A stretch of 64,000 nt of DNA from Ottelia alismoides (Eukaryota; Streptophyta; Magnoliopsida; Alismatales; Hydrocharitaceae), in the NCBI GenBank assembly GCA_037367405.1, contig JAZKJV010011604.1:744001-808000 (forward strand). Direction: 5' to 3'. The translations under genes and the position numbers were made by a program. Under the pieces are notes generated by a model. The model saw only the letters and a program-made list of their open reading frames with translations, had not been told where the DNA came from and ran no database searches. This document shows positions 1 to 11,883 of this stretch, piece by piece (position 1 is the stretch's first letter; every line of letters begins with the position of its first letter).

Positions 1-970
1 CAAGGCGACGCGATCTAAGGGTGCTTAATGCGCCACATGGTGCGATAGGGAAGCGGGCACTGGCCAACGGTGGAGATGAGGCCAAGGACTAGATCGGATG
101 ATGAGAGTTAACGCGCTAGTGGACGGTGCAGATCGAAGAGCTGAAGGCGAGATTTGATGGCGCATAATGCGCCAATTGGCGCACTGTAGGAGAGACGCGA
201 ACGAGTGGATCAGATGAGAAGGGGGAAATAATCATATGGTGGTAGTGAAAGGTATACGTGGAGCGCAGATGGTCGTTGGATCTAGAGAGAAATCCAACGG
301 CTGAGAGCAGGGGCGGCTAGGGCCAAGGGGAGCGGGCCGTGTGCCGCAACCAGAGGATGCCACGTGGCCAGCTGTGATTGGCTGAGAATAGAAATGAATG
401 TAGATAGAGAAGGAGGCCGAATTTTGAAAAAACTCAAAACATGAAAGTTGTAGATCTTGATGAGATCTATAAGTTTCATGTTGACCAAAGACGGAGATGA
501 GGTCAAATATGATACAAAAATATCAGAGTACAAATATACACATATATAGTATACAAAGAGGCTCAAAAATCCAACTTTTGCATATGAGCTCCAAATTAGA
601 TGAAATCAGTCTCATTTTAAAGGCCTTTTAATGCGTATTAATCTGAAAGTGAGTAGACCTATTTTGGAGTTTGTATGGGGGAGCTATGGGCATTTTATGG
701 ATCAGGGATTCTGGGGCTTTATTGGATATTTTTACACAGGAGATTTCTGGCTAGCTTCCTTATATTATTATCTACAGGTGCACATAATATAAGGGAGGTG
801 TTATTTTAATAGGTGAATAATTTACAAGTGATCTTGGCTTCTTATTTAATGCAAAATGTGAATGCTCAAATGCATGTATTATGAATGCATGTATGAATGT
901 TATTTATGCATTATAAAGCAAAATATGCATCTATTTACTTGGGAATAAGCTTCTATTTTCAACTTTTAGA
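1..970. other. Unassigned LTR-like sequence, no gene seen
   Basis: No credible coding frame is visible. The first 400 bases are GC-richer, with repeated GCGCC/GGCGCA words, and then turn AT-rich. The texture resembles plant LTR sequence, but I found no second copy in the window and no clear TG or CA terminus. The segment ends where a copia LTR stub begins. It may be the rest of another gypsy LTR; this is inference. Confidence 0.3.
440..480. repeat. Imperfect 17-bp inverted repeat
   Basis: Arms at 440-456 and 464-480 are reverse complements except for two positions, separated by 7 bases. The left arm begins CATGAAAG and the right arm ends TTTCATG. A comparable word is common in plant LTRs, but no role is shown here. 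Confidence 0.55.
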
Positions 971-993
971 GTGATGAATCACGGATTCATCAC
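971..993. repeat. Perfect 10-bp inverted repeat at copia stub junction
   Basis: GTGATGAATC at 971-980 and GATTCATCAC at 984-993 are exact reverse complements with a 3-base loop. It lies where copia LTR similarity begins (about 991), so it straddles the breakpoint of a truncated insertion. Confidence 0.75.
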
Positions 994-1265
994 CTACTCA
1001 GGCTGGAGATCATCTCTTAACAATCATTTGACGGTGCTTGATGAGTCCTCAATCTAACTCTTTAGATATTCATCCAAGTACTAGCTTCTATGATTCAATA
1101 GTTGAATCAACAGCTGTATGACTATTAAGATGGCCATGGTACATAACCCTAATTGTACTAAGGGACCTATTATGCAAATTATTCATTCTTCATATCAGAT
1201 CAGGGAATGATATATGCAATGACATTTATTGCATAATGGCTCGTCGTGGGCTCACATTTCCAACA
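991..1265 (-). mobile_element. Truncated copia LTR stub (Copia-1/2/3 family)
   Basis: About 275 bp matches the outer U3 end of the Copia-1 LTR in reverse orientation (compare 25330-25599 and 33385-33661). It ends in the family terminus CCAACA at 1265. The remaining roughly 2.2 kb of LTR is absent and no target duplication is detectable. It abuts the minus-strand gypsy pol relic, so reverse transcriptase sequence was probably lost when this junction formed. Confidence 0.8.
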
Positions 1266-1420
1266 GAAGGCGTGCTTCATATTTGAGGGTAACAGTTTCA
1301 TCTCAAGCGGAGTGGGAAGTACTTCAGTGGTGACTTCTACGATTATTGCAAGTGGTGGTTCTTTCCTCTGTACTACATCCTCCCATAGTTGTACATCCTC
1401 TTCACTCAAAGATTCACAAT
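1266..1420 (-). pseudogene. Gypsy pol fragment just upstream of RT
   Basis: The minus-strand frame reads LPTPLEMKLLPSNMKHAFC, a word of the type found in the linker between protease and reverse transcriptase of Athila/Tat-like gypsy elements, where a proline/leucine stretch leads into RT. The frame breaks at the copia LTR stub at 1265, so the polymerase itself is gone. It continues the same relic as the protease at 1660-2060. Confidence 0.65.
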
Positions 1421-1659
1421 AGTTTCCAAAAATAGCCTTTTCATTGTAGAATTCCTCAATGATATGTTCTTGGTTTTGAAGGCACTTTATTTAAACAGAG
1501 GCTTTATAAAGTAATTCAACAAGAATCTAATCGTGATTCACAAGGGAAAATTTGACTACACTCTCCCATCCTTCCTTGAGGCAGAGAAATTCACGGATCA
1601 TGTTATCATCTATAAATAGGTTAGTATCTTATATTTCAGCTAAAAAGTTCTAGTCTTTG

Positions 1660-2060
1660 GAATGACTGATCACTCACACATCTACTACAAATGTTCCTCC
1701 TCTAGTCTTTGCATCAGACACAATCTCTATATTGACTATGCTATCCCTGGAGCTGAATGGGATCTCTCCAGCTCCGTAATTCAACACTGCATTGGATGTT
1801 TGCAGGAAAGAACGACCAAGGATGATAGTGGTAAGGAGCAGAGGCGTGAAGACGTCCATGTCTAGTACAACAAATTCGACAGGGAACTGCATCCCTTGAA
1901 CGATGATGATCACATCCTCCAACATGCCCCTAGCGCTTAATGGATTTCTCTACGAATTGCAAAATCATGTTTGTAGACTTTAGCAGTCCTAACTCGAATT
2001 CAGTGAGAAGTGAATCTACCATTAAATTTACAAAAGACTCGTTATTGAGCAATGTGCATT
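1660..2060 (-). pseudogene. Gypsy aspartic protease remnant, catalytic Asp lost
   Basis: The minus-strand frame from 1925 to 1674 contains the C-terminal half of a retropepsin-like domain, including FPVEFVVLDMD and the flap-to-C-terminal word IILGRSFL, followed by a decayed strand. Upstream, across a frameshift near 1930, the words VNLM and LGLLKST mark the N-terminal half. The active-site position, where Asp is expected after two leucines, reads LLNNES (about 2034-2050), so catalytic Asp is replaced by Asn. The enzyme would process the Gag-Pol polyprotein; this copy cannot be active. Confidence 0.75.
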
Positions 2061-2339
2061 CAAACTCTTGGTCAAACATCTAACAACGAACAAGTTGTGC
2101 TCCCTTACCTTTCTTTTTATCTCGCGGATTTCCAATGGCATTAACGGTGGCTATGGTGAGAATGTGCTTTTCAAGCTTGCCACCTTAACTTCTTAGATTG
2201 TGACGACGAGGTCAGCATCGTGTCGTACATGTATATTTGAGTCCTTTCTTCACTGCAGGCATGTACTGAAGAGCTTTCATCAAAGGCATGTTCAAGCTCA
2301 AATTCTGAATAATTTCCACAACGGCAAGATAATACAAAG

Positions 2340-3005
2340 TAATTTTAAAATTTTTTATGTTTTGTGTTTTTTCATTACTTCAGGGAAAGGAATATTTACC
2401 GAATCTGAAACTATATCATTCAAAATTTTATCCATGTCATGGTTTATAGGTATATGGAAAAAATGTGTAAAATCATCTACAAACTGTGAACCAAAAAGTG
2501 TAGGCTCGGCTTCGTGTGTTGACTTTGGATCAGCTGCATGTAGGGTCCTCTCCAAGACTAGTGATGGGTCTGCGACACATGCAGGTGTCTCCAATGCTAG
2601 TCGGTCTCCACCAAGTCTACTATTTTCCTTTTGTATTTTCATATTTTCTTTATTTTTTGTTATTTTTTTTACAAATGGTGCTTCTCCAAAAATGTTGCTT
2701 GGCCCTTGTGCTGGATGGGTTGACGACTCCCCGTCAGATGCAAGATGCTTTCCCTTCATGGACACCAATGGCTGTAGTGTTCTACCACTTCTGAGAGTAA
2801 TATTATTAGATATAAAAAAATTAATCCTACCAAAATCAGGTAGATCACTACACACTACCCACTCCTTACGTCGAAAATTATTCGGATTTGACTCAAGGTG
2901 GACTGGAATGACGGTCTTATTAGCCATCAGGTATATATCTACTAAGTCATCTAAGCCATATTTTTCACTAATTGCTCCAAGCAAGCAAGGGTTGGGTTCA
3001 CCAAT
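2340..3005 (-). pseudogene. Gypsy gag, C-terminal part
   Basis: A minus-strand open frame at 2984-2355 (209 residues) carries NITLRSGRTLQP about 60 residues in. That motif marks the end of the capsid region in Athila/Tat-type Gag and precedes the protease. Lys- and Glu-rich sequence follows. The frame is cut on its N-terminal side near 3003, where foreign sequence intervenes. A plus-strand frame of 365 residues (2200-3297) overlaps it and is explained as antisense to gag plus part of the insert. Confidence 0.7.
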
Positions 3006-3600
3006 ACGACCTCAGAAGCATCACCTAGTTGGGGTCTCTAACTCTGATGGTGCGGGAGGGGGTGGTAAACTTGGAAAAAATGGTGAGGGGGAGGTCGAGA
3101 AGAGTACTGTGAATAATGCTTATAGGGATAAAAATTCTAATATTGTGCATTCAGATGTTATAAAGGGAAACTCTGATGAGGATAACCAGACATTGTCTAT
3201 TGTTGATATCCTTGCCTCCATGTGTTCCATATTGTGGAGGCTATTGGTTCTGGGGTGGGTAGGTTGGAAGTTCCTTCCTCCTTGTTGCTGCTACTAGTCT
3301 TGTCGGGTGGCCGAATTATGACCCTGAGAGTATCCCTGTGGACGGGCCAGCTGATGTTCATGTTCCCACAAACCATTTATCACTTGAATATGAGGTGGAG
3401 GTGGAGGAACCTGCTCTGAGTATGGTGCCTGCAACTCTTGTTGATATACAACCATCTATGTCTGATGCTACGGGGACTGCTTTGAGACCTACACGTAGTA
3501 TACGTGCTAGACAGGTTGGGGCGGTAGAAGACTTGGTTGAGGGGGTTGTATCGATGTTGTCTCTTTCATCTCAACAGATGTCTCGGCAGTGGTAAATACA
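3003..3600 (+). other. Coding-like insert of unknown origin inside gag
   Basis: Gag similarity on the minus strand stops near 3003 and resumes near 3600. The intervening DNA reads better on the plus strand: one frame gives a Gly/Glu/Asn/Asp-rich stretch (about 3040-3200), and a second frame from 3338 gives 85 residues rich in Glu, Val, Pro and Ser, containing RPTRSIRARQVG and ending at a stop at 3595. A single frameshift near 3230 would join them. It could be a LINE ORF1 piece, a captured host gene fragment or part of another element. I do not recognise it. Confidence 0.45.
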
Positions 3601-4972
3601 GAGTTGCATACATTAGAATTTTGTGCTCAAACGAGCTGCTCTAGATGTTGAGAAATCAAGTCGAGCTTTTCCAAACTCTGGATCAGTTTCTCAATGATCA
3701 AAGCTTTTCAAGGTCCTGCAACCTCTTATCTATAATGTCTACCTTAGATAAGTGGCTCCCAATGATTTTGAGGTTGGAGCTCCCATCCTTGTCACCGGCA
3801 TGAGTAACAATGTTAACAGGCTTGTGGCGGGTATCTTCATGTATGCATGTGATGAAGATTGAGCAACCTCTCCTTCATGCGTCTCCTTAAAAATGTCCCA
3901 CACTACATCCTCATCCTTGTTAAAATGCAAGCCACCGCAAGCAGCATCGACGAGCCTCTGTTTCAAGTGTCAACCCACCAAATAAATTCTATACGAGACT
4001 GGTCTTTGGAATGTCATGGTGGGGACACTTCTCTTGTAGATCCTTAAATCTCTCCCATACCTCATGAATTGTCTCATGAGGCTGATGAATAAAACTGGAG
4101 ATGCGAGTCAGCATCTGGTTCAGGCGACCGAGAGAGTAAAACTTGTGGGGAAATGTAGAATTTAACTCCTCCTAGTTCGTCCCAAATAATCGACCCAATA
4201 CAAGACCTTGTCTTGGAGACTAAAAAAATGCAGTCATATCACCCTTGTGGGATATTGGGGTATTGTGTTGTGGCATAGATGCAGCCTAATTTTTACAGGT
4301 GGATGTATACATCCCTCTATAGTATTCACATGGAAAGTGTGGAGCATGGATAGAAATTGTCTTTAACTCGAAGTGAGCATGAATTTGTCTAATTTGGATC
4401 CATCAGTGATACCGCCCACTCCAGGGTTGTAGGTTTGTTTCAGTGTAGGCTTCGGCTACAGTAGCCTCCCCTCCATTTTTCATAAGGAGGTCCACCTACT
4501 GACAGATCATCTTCTACGTCTCCTCCATGAAACTCATCATTTCTGTTCATCTCATATTCTCTTCTGGCATCTCTCTCATCGATTCTTCTCCTTAAGTCAT
4601 TCAACATACCCTAGAAGGAAATTTGGGCTAGGGCTTGATTGGTTAGCTGATATTGGGTTGCATGTATTGAAGTAAGAAGCCGACTGTTAACTTCATTCTG
4701 CGTGGTGTACTGCCCTTCCCCTAGATTTGCTTCTTCTTCTATCTAGGGATGTGGTCCCTTTCTCTATCACCGTCTGTTTCAGATTCTGCTTGTGATCCTG
4801 TCTCAAGATTAGGTTCTTGGTATGCACATGAAAAAATACCCTTATCCGTCTGAATTGCAGCACCAGATGTAGGAAAGTGTTTTGTGTTTACGTCAACACA
4901 AAATTGTGTTAAATATGGAGATGTATATGGAGTGAAATAATTGGCCATCCAAACAGGTAGAATTCGGTTCAA
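3601..4972 (-). pseudogene. Gypsy gag, N-terminal and capsid parts
   Basis: The most upstream methionine-led frame (4972-4739) begins MNRILPVWMANYFTPYTSP and is probably the Gag N terminus. Lower coordinates hold capsid words in shifting frames: MRQFMRYGRDL (about 4060-4090) and LVDAACGGLHFNKDEDVVW (3960-3900), which match the retrotransposon gag domain of Athila/Tat-like elements. Several stops and frameshifts separate them, so no full Gag could be made. Confidence 0.7.
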
Positions 4973-6541
4973 GAGTGATCCCGGATTATTGGAGAAGACA
5001 AGGAGTCTAGAGATCGATTTGCGGAGTTCGAACTGGGTTCTTGGGATTCTCCCTGAATTATTAGAGAAGGAGAGCGTATGGGGTTGATGTGGGTGTCGAT
5101 GGAGTCTTGACTAAGCCATCCATGCGTCACAATCTGGAAGATAGATAGGAAGATCTATACAGAGGTAGAGAGGTCAACAAGAATTAAAGGAGTGTAAAAT
5201 AGTAGAATGGGTCGAAATGAGCAAGGGATAAAGAGGAAGAAAGCAAAATGGTGTAAATGTGCAATATTTCTGATCTTGACCTAAGTAGAACTAAATAATC
5301 AAACACAAAGCAATGGATTCACCAACTTGACTCGTAAAGATGTGAAGGTTCACTAATTATCTTTGTAAATTTTAGATTTGATTTTCAGGAAATTATATTT
5401 GAATAAGTCCTTAGAGTGCTACTCCTATAGGATTGAGAGTGCAGACGGAAACGTATCTCGTACTTGTCCTCCTCCTTTGTAACCTATATTCCGAACTTAT
5501 TAAGGTCCTTGTAAACCTTTCTGGATCCCTACTCAGTCAAAGAAATAGAGGGAGGAAGCCAATAGGCGAAACCACTACTTCGACCTCGCTCATAACATAA
5601 TTACCCATGAGCGTGCAAGGACTTACTCGGTTGTAAGACTATGAGACAGACATCGCCGTAAATGCATGACCTAAGCTCAATACTTCGGATAAGGTCGATG
5701 TTATACACAATACAAAATATAATCATCGACCCAACCCTACTCGTCCACATATGATAGAAGCTCCAATACTTCGAAAATAAAGGTTATACACATGGAAGCC
5801 ACAAACTGGGTTTTAGCCTCTATTCCTTACCATAGCTCTCTCTCACTAGGAAGGATACCTTCCAATTCTATCTGACAACAAATGAGGGCTTTGCTCACCC
5901 AATGCAATGAGTCCAATTAATCAATTATATTTATGTCAAGTATTTTTAGAAGTCCCTTTTTCTATTTTTTGTGTTATCAGTTTCTTTGAATAGATTCAAT
6001 ACATGTGTTGAACGTTTTATATTTTCTTTGATTCCTATTATCCAAAAAAGTAGTGCAAAGTGACATTAAGATAGAAATCTCACCTTAGTGCCTAAATGAT
6101 GAATTCTTAGTTAGAAGACTTACAGTGCTTCCCAACTCTCACCATGTGAGATGCAAAACATGAATTTTTAAACCTATGCTATATGCCGATAAGCAGACAG
6201 AAATCGTCCTAAGCAGGCAAGTTCTACACATGAAGAACAAAATGCTAAACACAAAGGATAAAACTAAAAGTCCAATCTTGGATCTTCTTCGGTGCCCACT
6301 ACAGTGGGTCCTGCAAGCGATGTATAGAGTGCTCATAATTAATTAGACGAAGTCCAAATGCAAAGACTATGGGGGCGTGCAAATATAGTTAGATGGTTGG
6401 CCTTAGATTACTCGATCAAGCAAGCCTAAAAACTAAGGGCTTATTCCATAAAACAAAGAAAAATAATGCAAAAAAACTCAAAATGCAAGTAACAAAATAA
6501 ACAAGGCAATCGGAAATGCGACAAAATATGGTGAGCCCCCA
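4973..6541 (-). other. Gypsy 5' leader between LTR and gag
   Basis: Non-coding, with no supported ORF. Reverse-complement similarity to 35490-35840 is visible, including the dyad word CCCACTGTRGTGGGCACC (6293-6312 and 35747-35766 regions), so both are leaders of family B elements. A candidate primer-binding site on the minus strand, TGGGGGCTCAC, lies at 6531-6541; the tRNA it would match is not established. Confidence 0.5.
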
Positions 6542-8599
6542 AGTAAAGAAACACTCGAAAATTGGGCCTGAGTGTTCAAGGTCCAAGTTACTTGTATTAT
6601 TACATATTAATAATTCAAATAAATGCATTTCTCTCTCACACACACAAAAGTCCTATGCTAATTGTCCTTTCTCTAGAGCCTCCTGCTCTTTACTACTGGC
6701 TAGGTCAGAATAGGCAGCTCCTCGTCACAATGCTGCATAGGATCACGTAGGTGATCCTCCTCAGTCCATTGTACCTCGTAAGAAGAAAAAAAGCGAAGAT
6801 GTCTGATAGTTCACAATGGATAATCAAATACAAGTATATGAAAAAATGAATAAACAAAAAAAATACAAATACTACTCTACAAATCGATACTCACTGGAAA
6901 CAACGCCCTTTGATGAAGGAAAAAATCAAGAGGTCTAAAATGAGCCTCACAAGGCGAGGACTCAGTTGTTGTTACGACTTCTCAATGACTGCATTCAATC
7001 AATAATAAACCCACCCAATAAATAAATCAAGCTAAGAAAGTGCGAAAAAAATTTATTATACCCTACAAAATATGTATAGTGGCAATCATGTAGGGGTCCA
7101 ACACAAGAAACAAGGGTTTAGAGCAAGATAATATATAACAATTAATCTCAAGAATATGTACTTTCAAGCACTTAGCCAAATTGTGGTTTTTGTGGGTTTT
7201 GAATTGTGCGTGTATATATATATATATATTTATTTTTTATGTATTTTATTTCTAATTTTTAGTTCTTTTCATATTTTTCAGTTTTGTAATTCCTTTTCTT
7301 TTAAGAACATAATATAAGATATATAAGGGTATATATTTAATGTAAGCTAAAATAAAGATAAACAATGATAAAAATAATTAAATATTTTTACAGGATTTGC
7401 GATTTTTTAGTTAATTTTGTTATTTTTTTAAGGATTTTTAAAGTCAAAATTATCCCAAATTAGGGATTTAATAATTAAACGAAATTAAAATGAAGAAAAA
7501 TAGCAAATAATTTCTGAAATTCTTTAATACATTTTTAGCAAATAGACAACAATATAAATAAAATTTAGAAACCAAATGATATATTTTCTGTATTTATTGG
7601 GATTTGTTTATCTTTTTATGCTGGATTTTGGAGATTTTTATTTTTTTATAAATTTTTTTTCTACTTTCAGGTTTTTAATTTTTGGAGTTAGAAATAAAGG
7701 ACAAACACAATTAATATTTTTTGGATTTTTTTAAAAAACTTTTTATATTTTTTATTTATACTGAAACAAGATGAAAACTATGCTACTTTGATTTTTAATA
7801 AATTTTAAACATTCCCAAATTGCAGAAATAAATTATTTCATGGACGTTTGTGCAATTAGGAGTTTAACCATTTTTTTGAGATTTTTTTGAGCACAAATGC
7901 TATATTTAGTAAATAGAACAAGTCAACTAAAATGCGTGAACTATCAGGGCATATATGCAATTAAAATGAAGACCGGGTGTCGTTCTACAATTTTCACAAA
8001 AAAAATATTAATGGAATAAATATTGAACGGACTAGTTGCAATTCAAAAACATCCAGGGGTATTAGTACAAAAGTTCCAAAAGTACACCTCGTGAGGGATG
8101 GCATGTGAGGAGACTTGGACTTGACTGATATATAAATAAAAGAAGTTCGAGGTCCTTTTTGTAAATATTACAAAATTGAATATGATGTAGACAAATGATT
8201 CAATACTAAATGGTAAACACAAAATTGTTGGGTCGAAAGTGCAAAATACCCAACTCTTGTACGGGAACGTATGGAGGGATGCGATCCACTAGGACACAAG
8301 TCCTCCCTGGGCTTCACGATGATAGTTCACATCAGATGGCTCTGATTAGATCCTCCGGGGAAGGTCTATGTTTGAAGGAAGGCACAATCCAATGCTAGCT
8401 CTACCAACTGGAGTAGGCGGACGATTGAACGGTAGGAAGAGGGCATGGATGAACAAGCTAAGAACACGGACTGGATGAGCTTAAATCTTCAAAATCTTCA
8501 TGTACAACAGTGCTCCGTCACTACGGATGATCCCAAAAGACTCCCAGGGTCCTCACATGATGAATTGAAGTAGCAAAATGCCCTGAGGGGCTCCAGTGC
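6542..8599 (-). mobile_element. Family B gypsy LTR (minus)
   Basis: AT-rich sequence with reverse-complement similarity to 33786-35475 and same-orientation similarity to 47796-49233, most clearly around 8060-8230 versus 49020-49200. It lies directly upstream (minus sense) of a gypsy leader and gag, which supports an LTR. Its outer terminus is unclear because a family A LTR begins at 8600. The GC-richer part at 8290-8599 has no recognised match. Confidence 0.55.
7213..7229. repeat. (TA)n microsatellite
   Basis: Short uninterrupted TA run inside AT-rich family B LTR sequence. Confidence 0.8.
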
Positions 8600-9722
8600 T
8601 GATGAATCTCCCTTACATCACCTTTATTCTATCATTTTGTCCTTGAAACCCTAGCCAGTGCATGTAAATAACATGAATTTATATAAACTAACACTCATTC
8701 TTTGTTGTATCAAATACTGTATGAAAAAATATTTTTAAAGCCCGAAATTATAGATTATAGATTAGAAAAAAAAGAATAAAATACCAAAGGTACTTTATGA
8801 CCTTAAACCCCGAGACCTAGGCATATTGATGACTAGGTCGACAATAAAGTAAGGGGAGATAAGGGCCAATAATACAGTATAAATATCAATGTTGTATTCA
8901 TCATTAATTCATTTTTGGGACTTTTTGCAACTTTGTGTCCATCAAATAAAGAAGCTTTGTACATGAATGTTGTATATAATTATATATAAAAAATACAAAA
9001 TTGATTTCATACAAAATTAATATATAATGTAAAATTTATACTCTAAATAAAAAGCCAAAATCATAACATCCAAGACACATATCTCTCAACTAAAATATTA
9101 AAATGTATCAAAATCAATTTAACTATATATAACTTTTAATAAGCTATATAATGAAGGCAGTTTCATATTTTTCGGAGTAATAGTGTGAAGGTTAGGTTTT
9201 GGACCCTTTATTATACAATGTACCCAAATAAAATTTCATTTTATTTAATCTCAATTATTTTTATTATTTTATATTTTTATAAATTTTTAAATATTATTTT
9301 TAGCACATATACATATTAAAACTCAAATAAAGCCATCAAGAAAATATTAAAATAAAATATTAAATAAATAAATAAATATGCAATAACTATACCTACATAA
9401 TAAATACACCTTTTTATCTAAGTGTAAATAATATATCAGAAAAATATAACAAAAACATATTTATGTACATAAAAACAAGTTATAATTCTATAAAATAAAA
9501 GAATCAAATAATAAAATAAAAGTACAAAATAATAATATAATAAACAAAATATATATAAATGAATCCTAAAAATAATATTGTAATTGATAATCTCTAAAAT
9601 AAAAACAAAATCATAATAATCTACTTTGAAGAATAATAAAGTTTTTTATTTTATAACTTAAAATTAATAAATTCATTTTTTAATTATTTTTGATTTTATA
9701 AATATTTTTCAGGAGGATTTTT

Positions 9723-9778
9723 CCTGGTTGGTCCATGTGGACCAACTAGGTTGAGGTGCGAGTTGACTCTAGTCAACT
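9723..9778. promoter_or_regulatory. Paired LTR palindromes (CACGTG-type and TTGAC-type)
   Basis: A 28-bp near-perfect palindrome at 9723-9750 (left half CCTGGTTGGTCCAT) is followed by AGTTGACT and AGTCAACT (9761-9768, 9771-9778), perfect 8-bp arms. Homologous pairs occur at 21938, 47215, 50376 and 56769. TTGACY is the WRKY-binding W-box core; a regulatory role is inferred. Confidence 0.6.
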
Positions 9779-10235
9779 GTCAGCCCCTCATCCTTTCCCT
9801 GGCAGACGGAGCATTTGATACATCTTCTCGATTTTTTTTCCGAGGATCCAAGCGTCCTTTTGGGTTGATTACTCCTACTCTTTTTACCCTCGATCGTTGC
9901 TCTTACTCACTGGTGTGTCTCCTCAATCCTTGGATAATTGATGCACAAGTTGGACATCGATCTTTCCACCATTCCATTCTCCTATACATAAGCAACTCTT
10001 CCCCTTCCTCTGTTCCTTGATCACTCTTCCGCCACTAAACCCTAGATCCAAGGATTGATCAATTCTCTTGGTGAGAATAGGAACCGCCAGATTTCCTTCA
10101 CTTGAGGAATTGCAACGAATCGACTCAGATCCCCTGCTCATTGTGGTCCTTGTCGGAAGCTTGTGCTCCTGGTGGTGATTCGACGATAACATTATAGATC
10201 CTTTATTCTTCTTATTCCGTAGTAAAGTAATAGCC

Positions 10236-10240
10236 TAGGG
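10236..10240. repeat. Copia-1 target-site duplication, left
   Basis: TAGGG directly precedes the 5' LTR and is repeated at 20790-20794 directly after the 3' LTR, as expected for a 5-bp copia duplication. Confidence 0.93.
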
Positions 10241-11883
10241 TGTTGGAAATGCGAGCCCACGGTGAGCCATTATGCAATAAATATTATTGCACATATCATT
10301 CCCTGATCTGAAATGAAGAATGAATAATTTGTATAATAGGTCCCTTAGTACAATTAGGGTTATGTACCATGGCCGTCTTAATAATCATACAGCTGTTGAT
10401 TCAACTATTGAATCATAGAGGCTGGTGCTTGGATGAATATCTAAAGAGTTAGATTGAGGACTCATCAAGCACCGTCAAATGATTATTAAGAGATGATCTC
10501 CAGCCTGAGTAGGAGATGGCAATCCTATCTCTGAAGACTGATATCTGACCGACCTCTTGATGCAGGTCCTCTGCATAGGAATAGAGATTCGGAGGTGTCA
10601 GATTAGTTAGGTCAAAGAGTTGACTTAACGAGATCGAGATAACCAAAGTCCTATATCATATGCTTTCATGATATAGGCACGCATCCTCTGACCGGAGACA
10701 GATGTGTTGCTATATGTCCAAGTATGTACATTTGGCAGACCAATAGGTTGATGACCTAATCAAGGTCTATACACCGGCGCGCTGGTGTGCATATAAGGGC
10801 ATATGAGTAATACGATCTCTCAAAGGGATCATACAGGTTCAGTTACTGAACCGGAAGACATGAGCTCACTCATGAGATATTGGGAAGAATCAAATTCCAT
10901 GCGCATGGTCGTCTCGCTTTGGAAGCTTGACTGAATTTGTAGGTTTGATATATACTTTTAGTATATGATCAAGACCTAGGTATGATATACACTTTTGGAA
11001 AGTGTATGATCGATACCAACTCCCAATGATCGAATGAGAAACTTACTGATAAAACCACGAAGTAGATAGTATAAAGTTGATCCGATACTTCGGGTTTAAT
11101 CTGAGTCTTCCAGTATGCAGGATGTACAGGTATTGGGAATACCTGAGGGTGATTTGATCATAAACGGTTGTATAACCATGACGCTTCCATTCCTTGGGAG
11201 TGACGAAACGGGTCTGGATTTTAGTGACTCCTCTCAGTAGAGAAGTGATCTGATCTTGGTCCAAGTATTGGACATTGATCTGAATGTTATTTAGATACAA
11301 TGAGAAGATTAGATTTACGGTCTTGATTTAATCAAGCATCTATGGGAGGCCCGCGATCTGGATTTGAGATATGATCTCAATATCCATGTGACTATACGTG
11401 GAACAGTACAATCGCCCTGTCCTTATCTCCAAGTATCTGCGGAGAGATTGCATTATTCTTGAAGGGTTCAAGAATAATTCCATAAGATCTAAGCAATGAA
11501 GAAATAATGATTAAATGTGATTTAATCATCTTGATGTGTGAAGAAATTATCCAATTTAATTAAATGTGATTTGATTAATGTGGATAAGAATAATGTGGAT
11601 AGAAATATCCAATTATTCATAATATATTATAAATGTAATTTATAATGTATTAGAGAGAGCTAATTATAATTTATATGTGTTGATTAATTATTATGTGTAT
11701 TGGATACACAATGTGTAATTAATTAACAATATGAATTATATGTTGTTTTGGGTTGTGAATATGATTCACAATTTTTTCCATGGCAAGAATGCAATATTCT
11801 CAAAGATAATTGTGAATTATTTTTGAAGAATAAAACCCAATAAATTTGTTGCAAATTAATAGGAGAGAAATCCAAGGAGATAT

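Larger units (their letters stand above)
1266..8599 (-). mobile_element. Athila/Tat-like Ty3/gypsy relic
   Basis: Read on the minus strand the order is LTR (family B, 8599 to about 6542), leader, gag (4972 to about 2340), aspartic protease (about 2060-1660) and a pre-RT linker (to 1266), where the element is cut by a copia LTR stub. Reverse transcriptase, integrase and the 3' LTR are missing. Gag and protease carry stops and frameshifts. The right end is interrupted at 8600 by a plus-strand family A LTR. The Athila/Tat assignment comes from the gag boundary motif ITLRSGR and the protease fold words; it is inference. Confidence 0.75.
8600..10240 (+). mobile_element. Family A gypsy LTR, copy 1, left part
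   Basis: Begins TGATGAATCTC at 8600, the same LTR start as 49234, 55863 and (as TAATGAGTCTC) 46067. It shares the conserved block GACCTAGGCAT and AAGTNGGGGGAGATAAGG near 8815-8870, then a long AT-rich stretch, then a palindrome pair at 9723-9778 and a GC-richer part. Copia-1 interrupts it at 10240/10241 and it resumes at 20795. No adjoining internal region is seen, so it may be a solo or truncated LTR. Confidence 0.75.

Noticed and set aside
2200..3297. Longest open frame in the window, 365 residues, plus strand
   Set aside because: Its first 800 bases are antisense to a recognisable gag frame and the rest falls in the foreign insert; composition is hydrophobic and Cys/Ser-rich without a domain.
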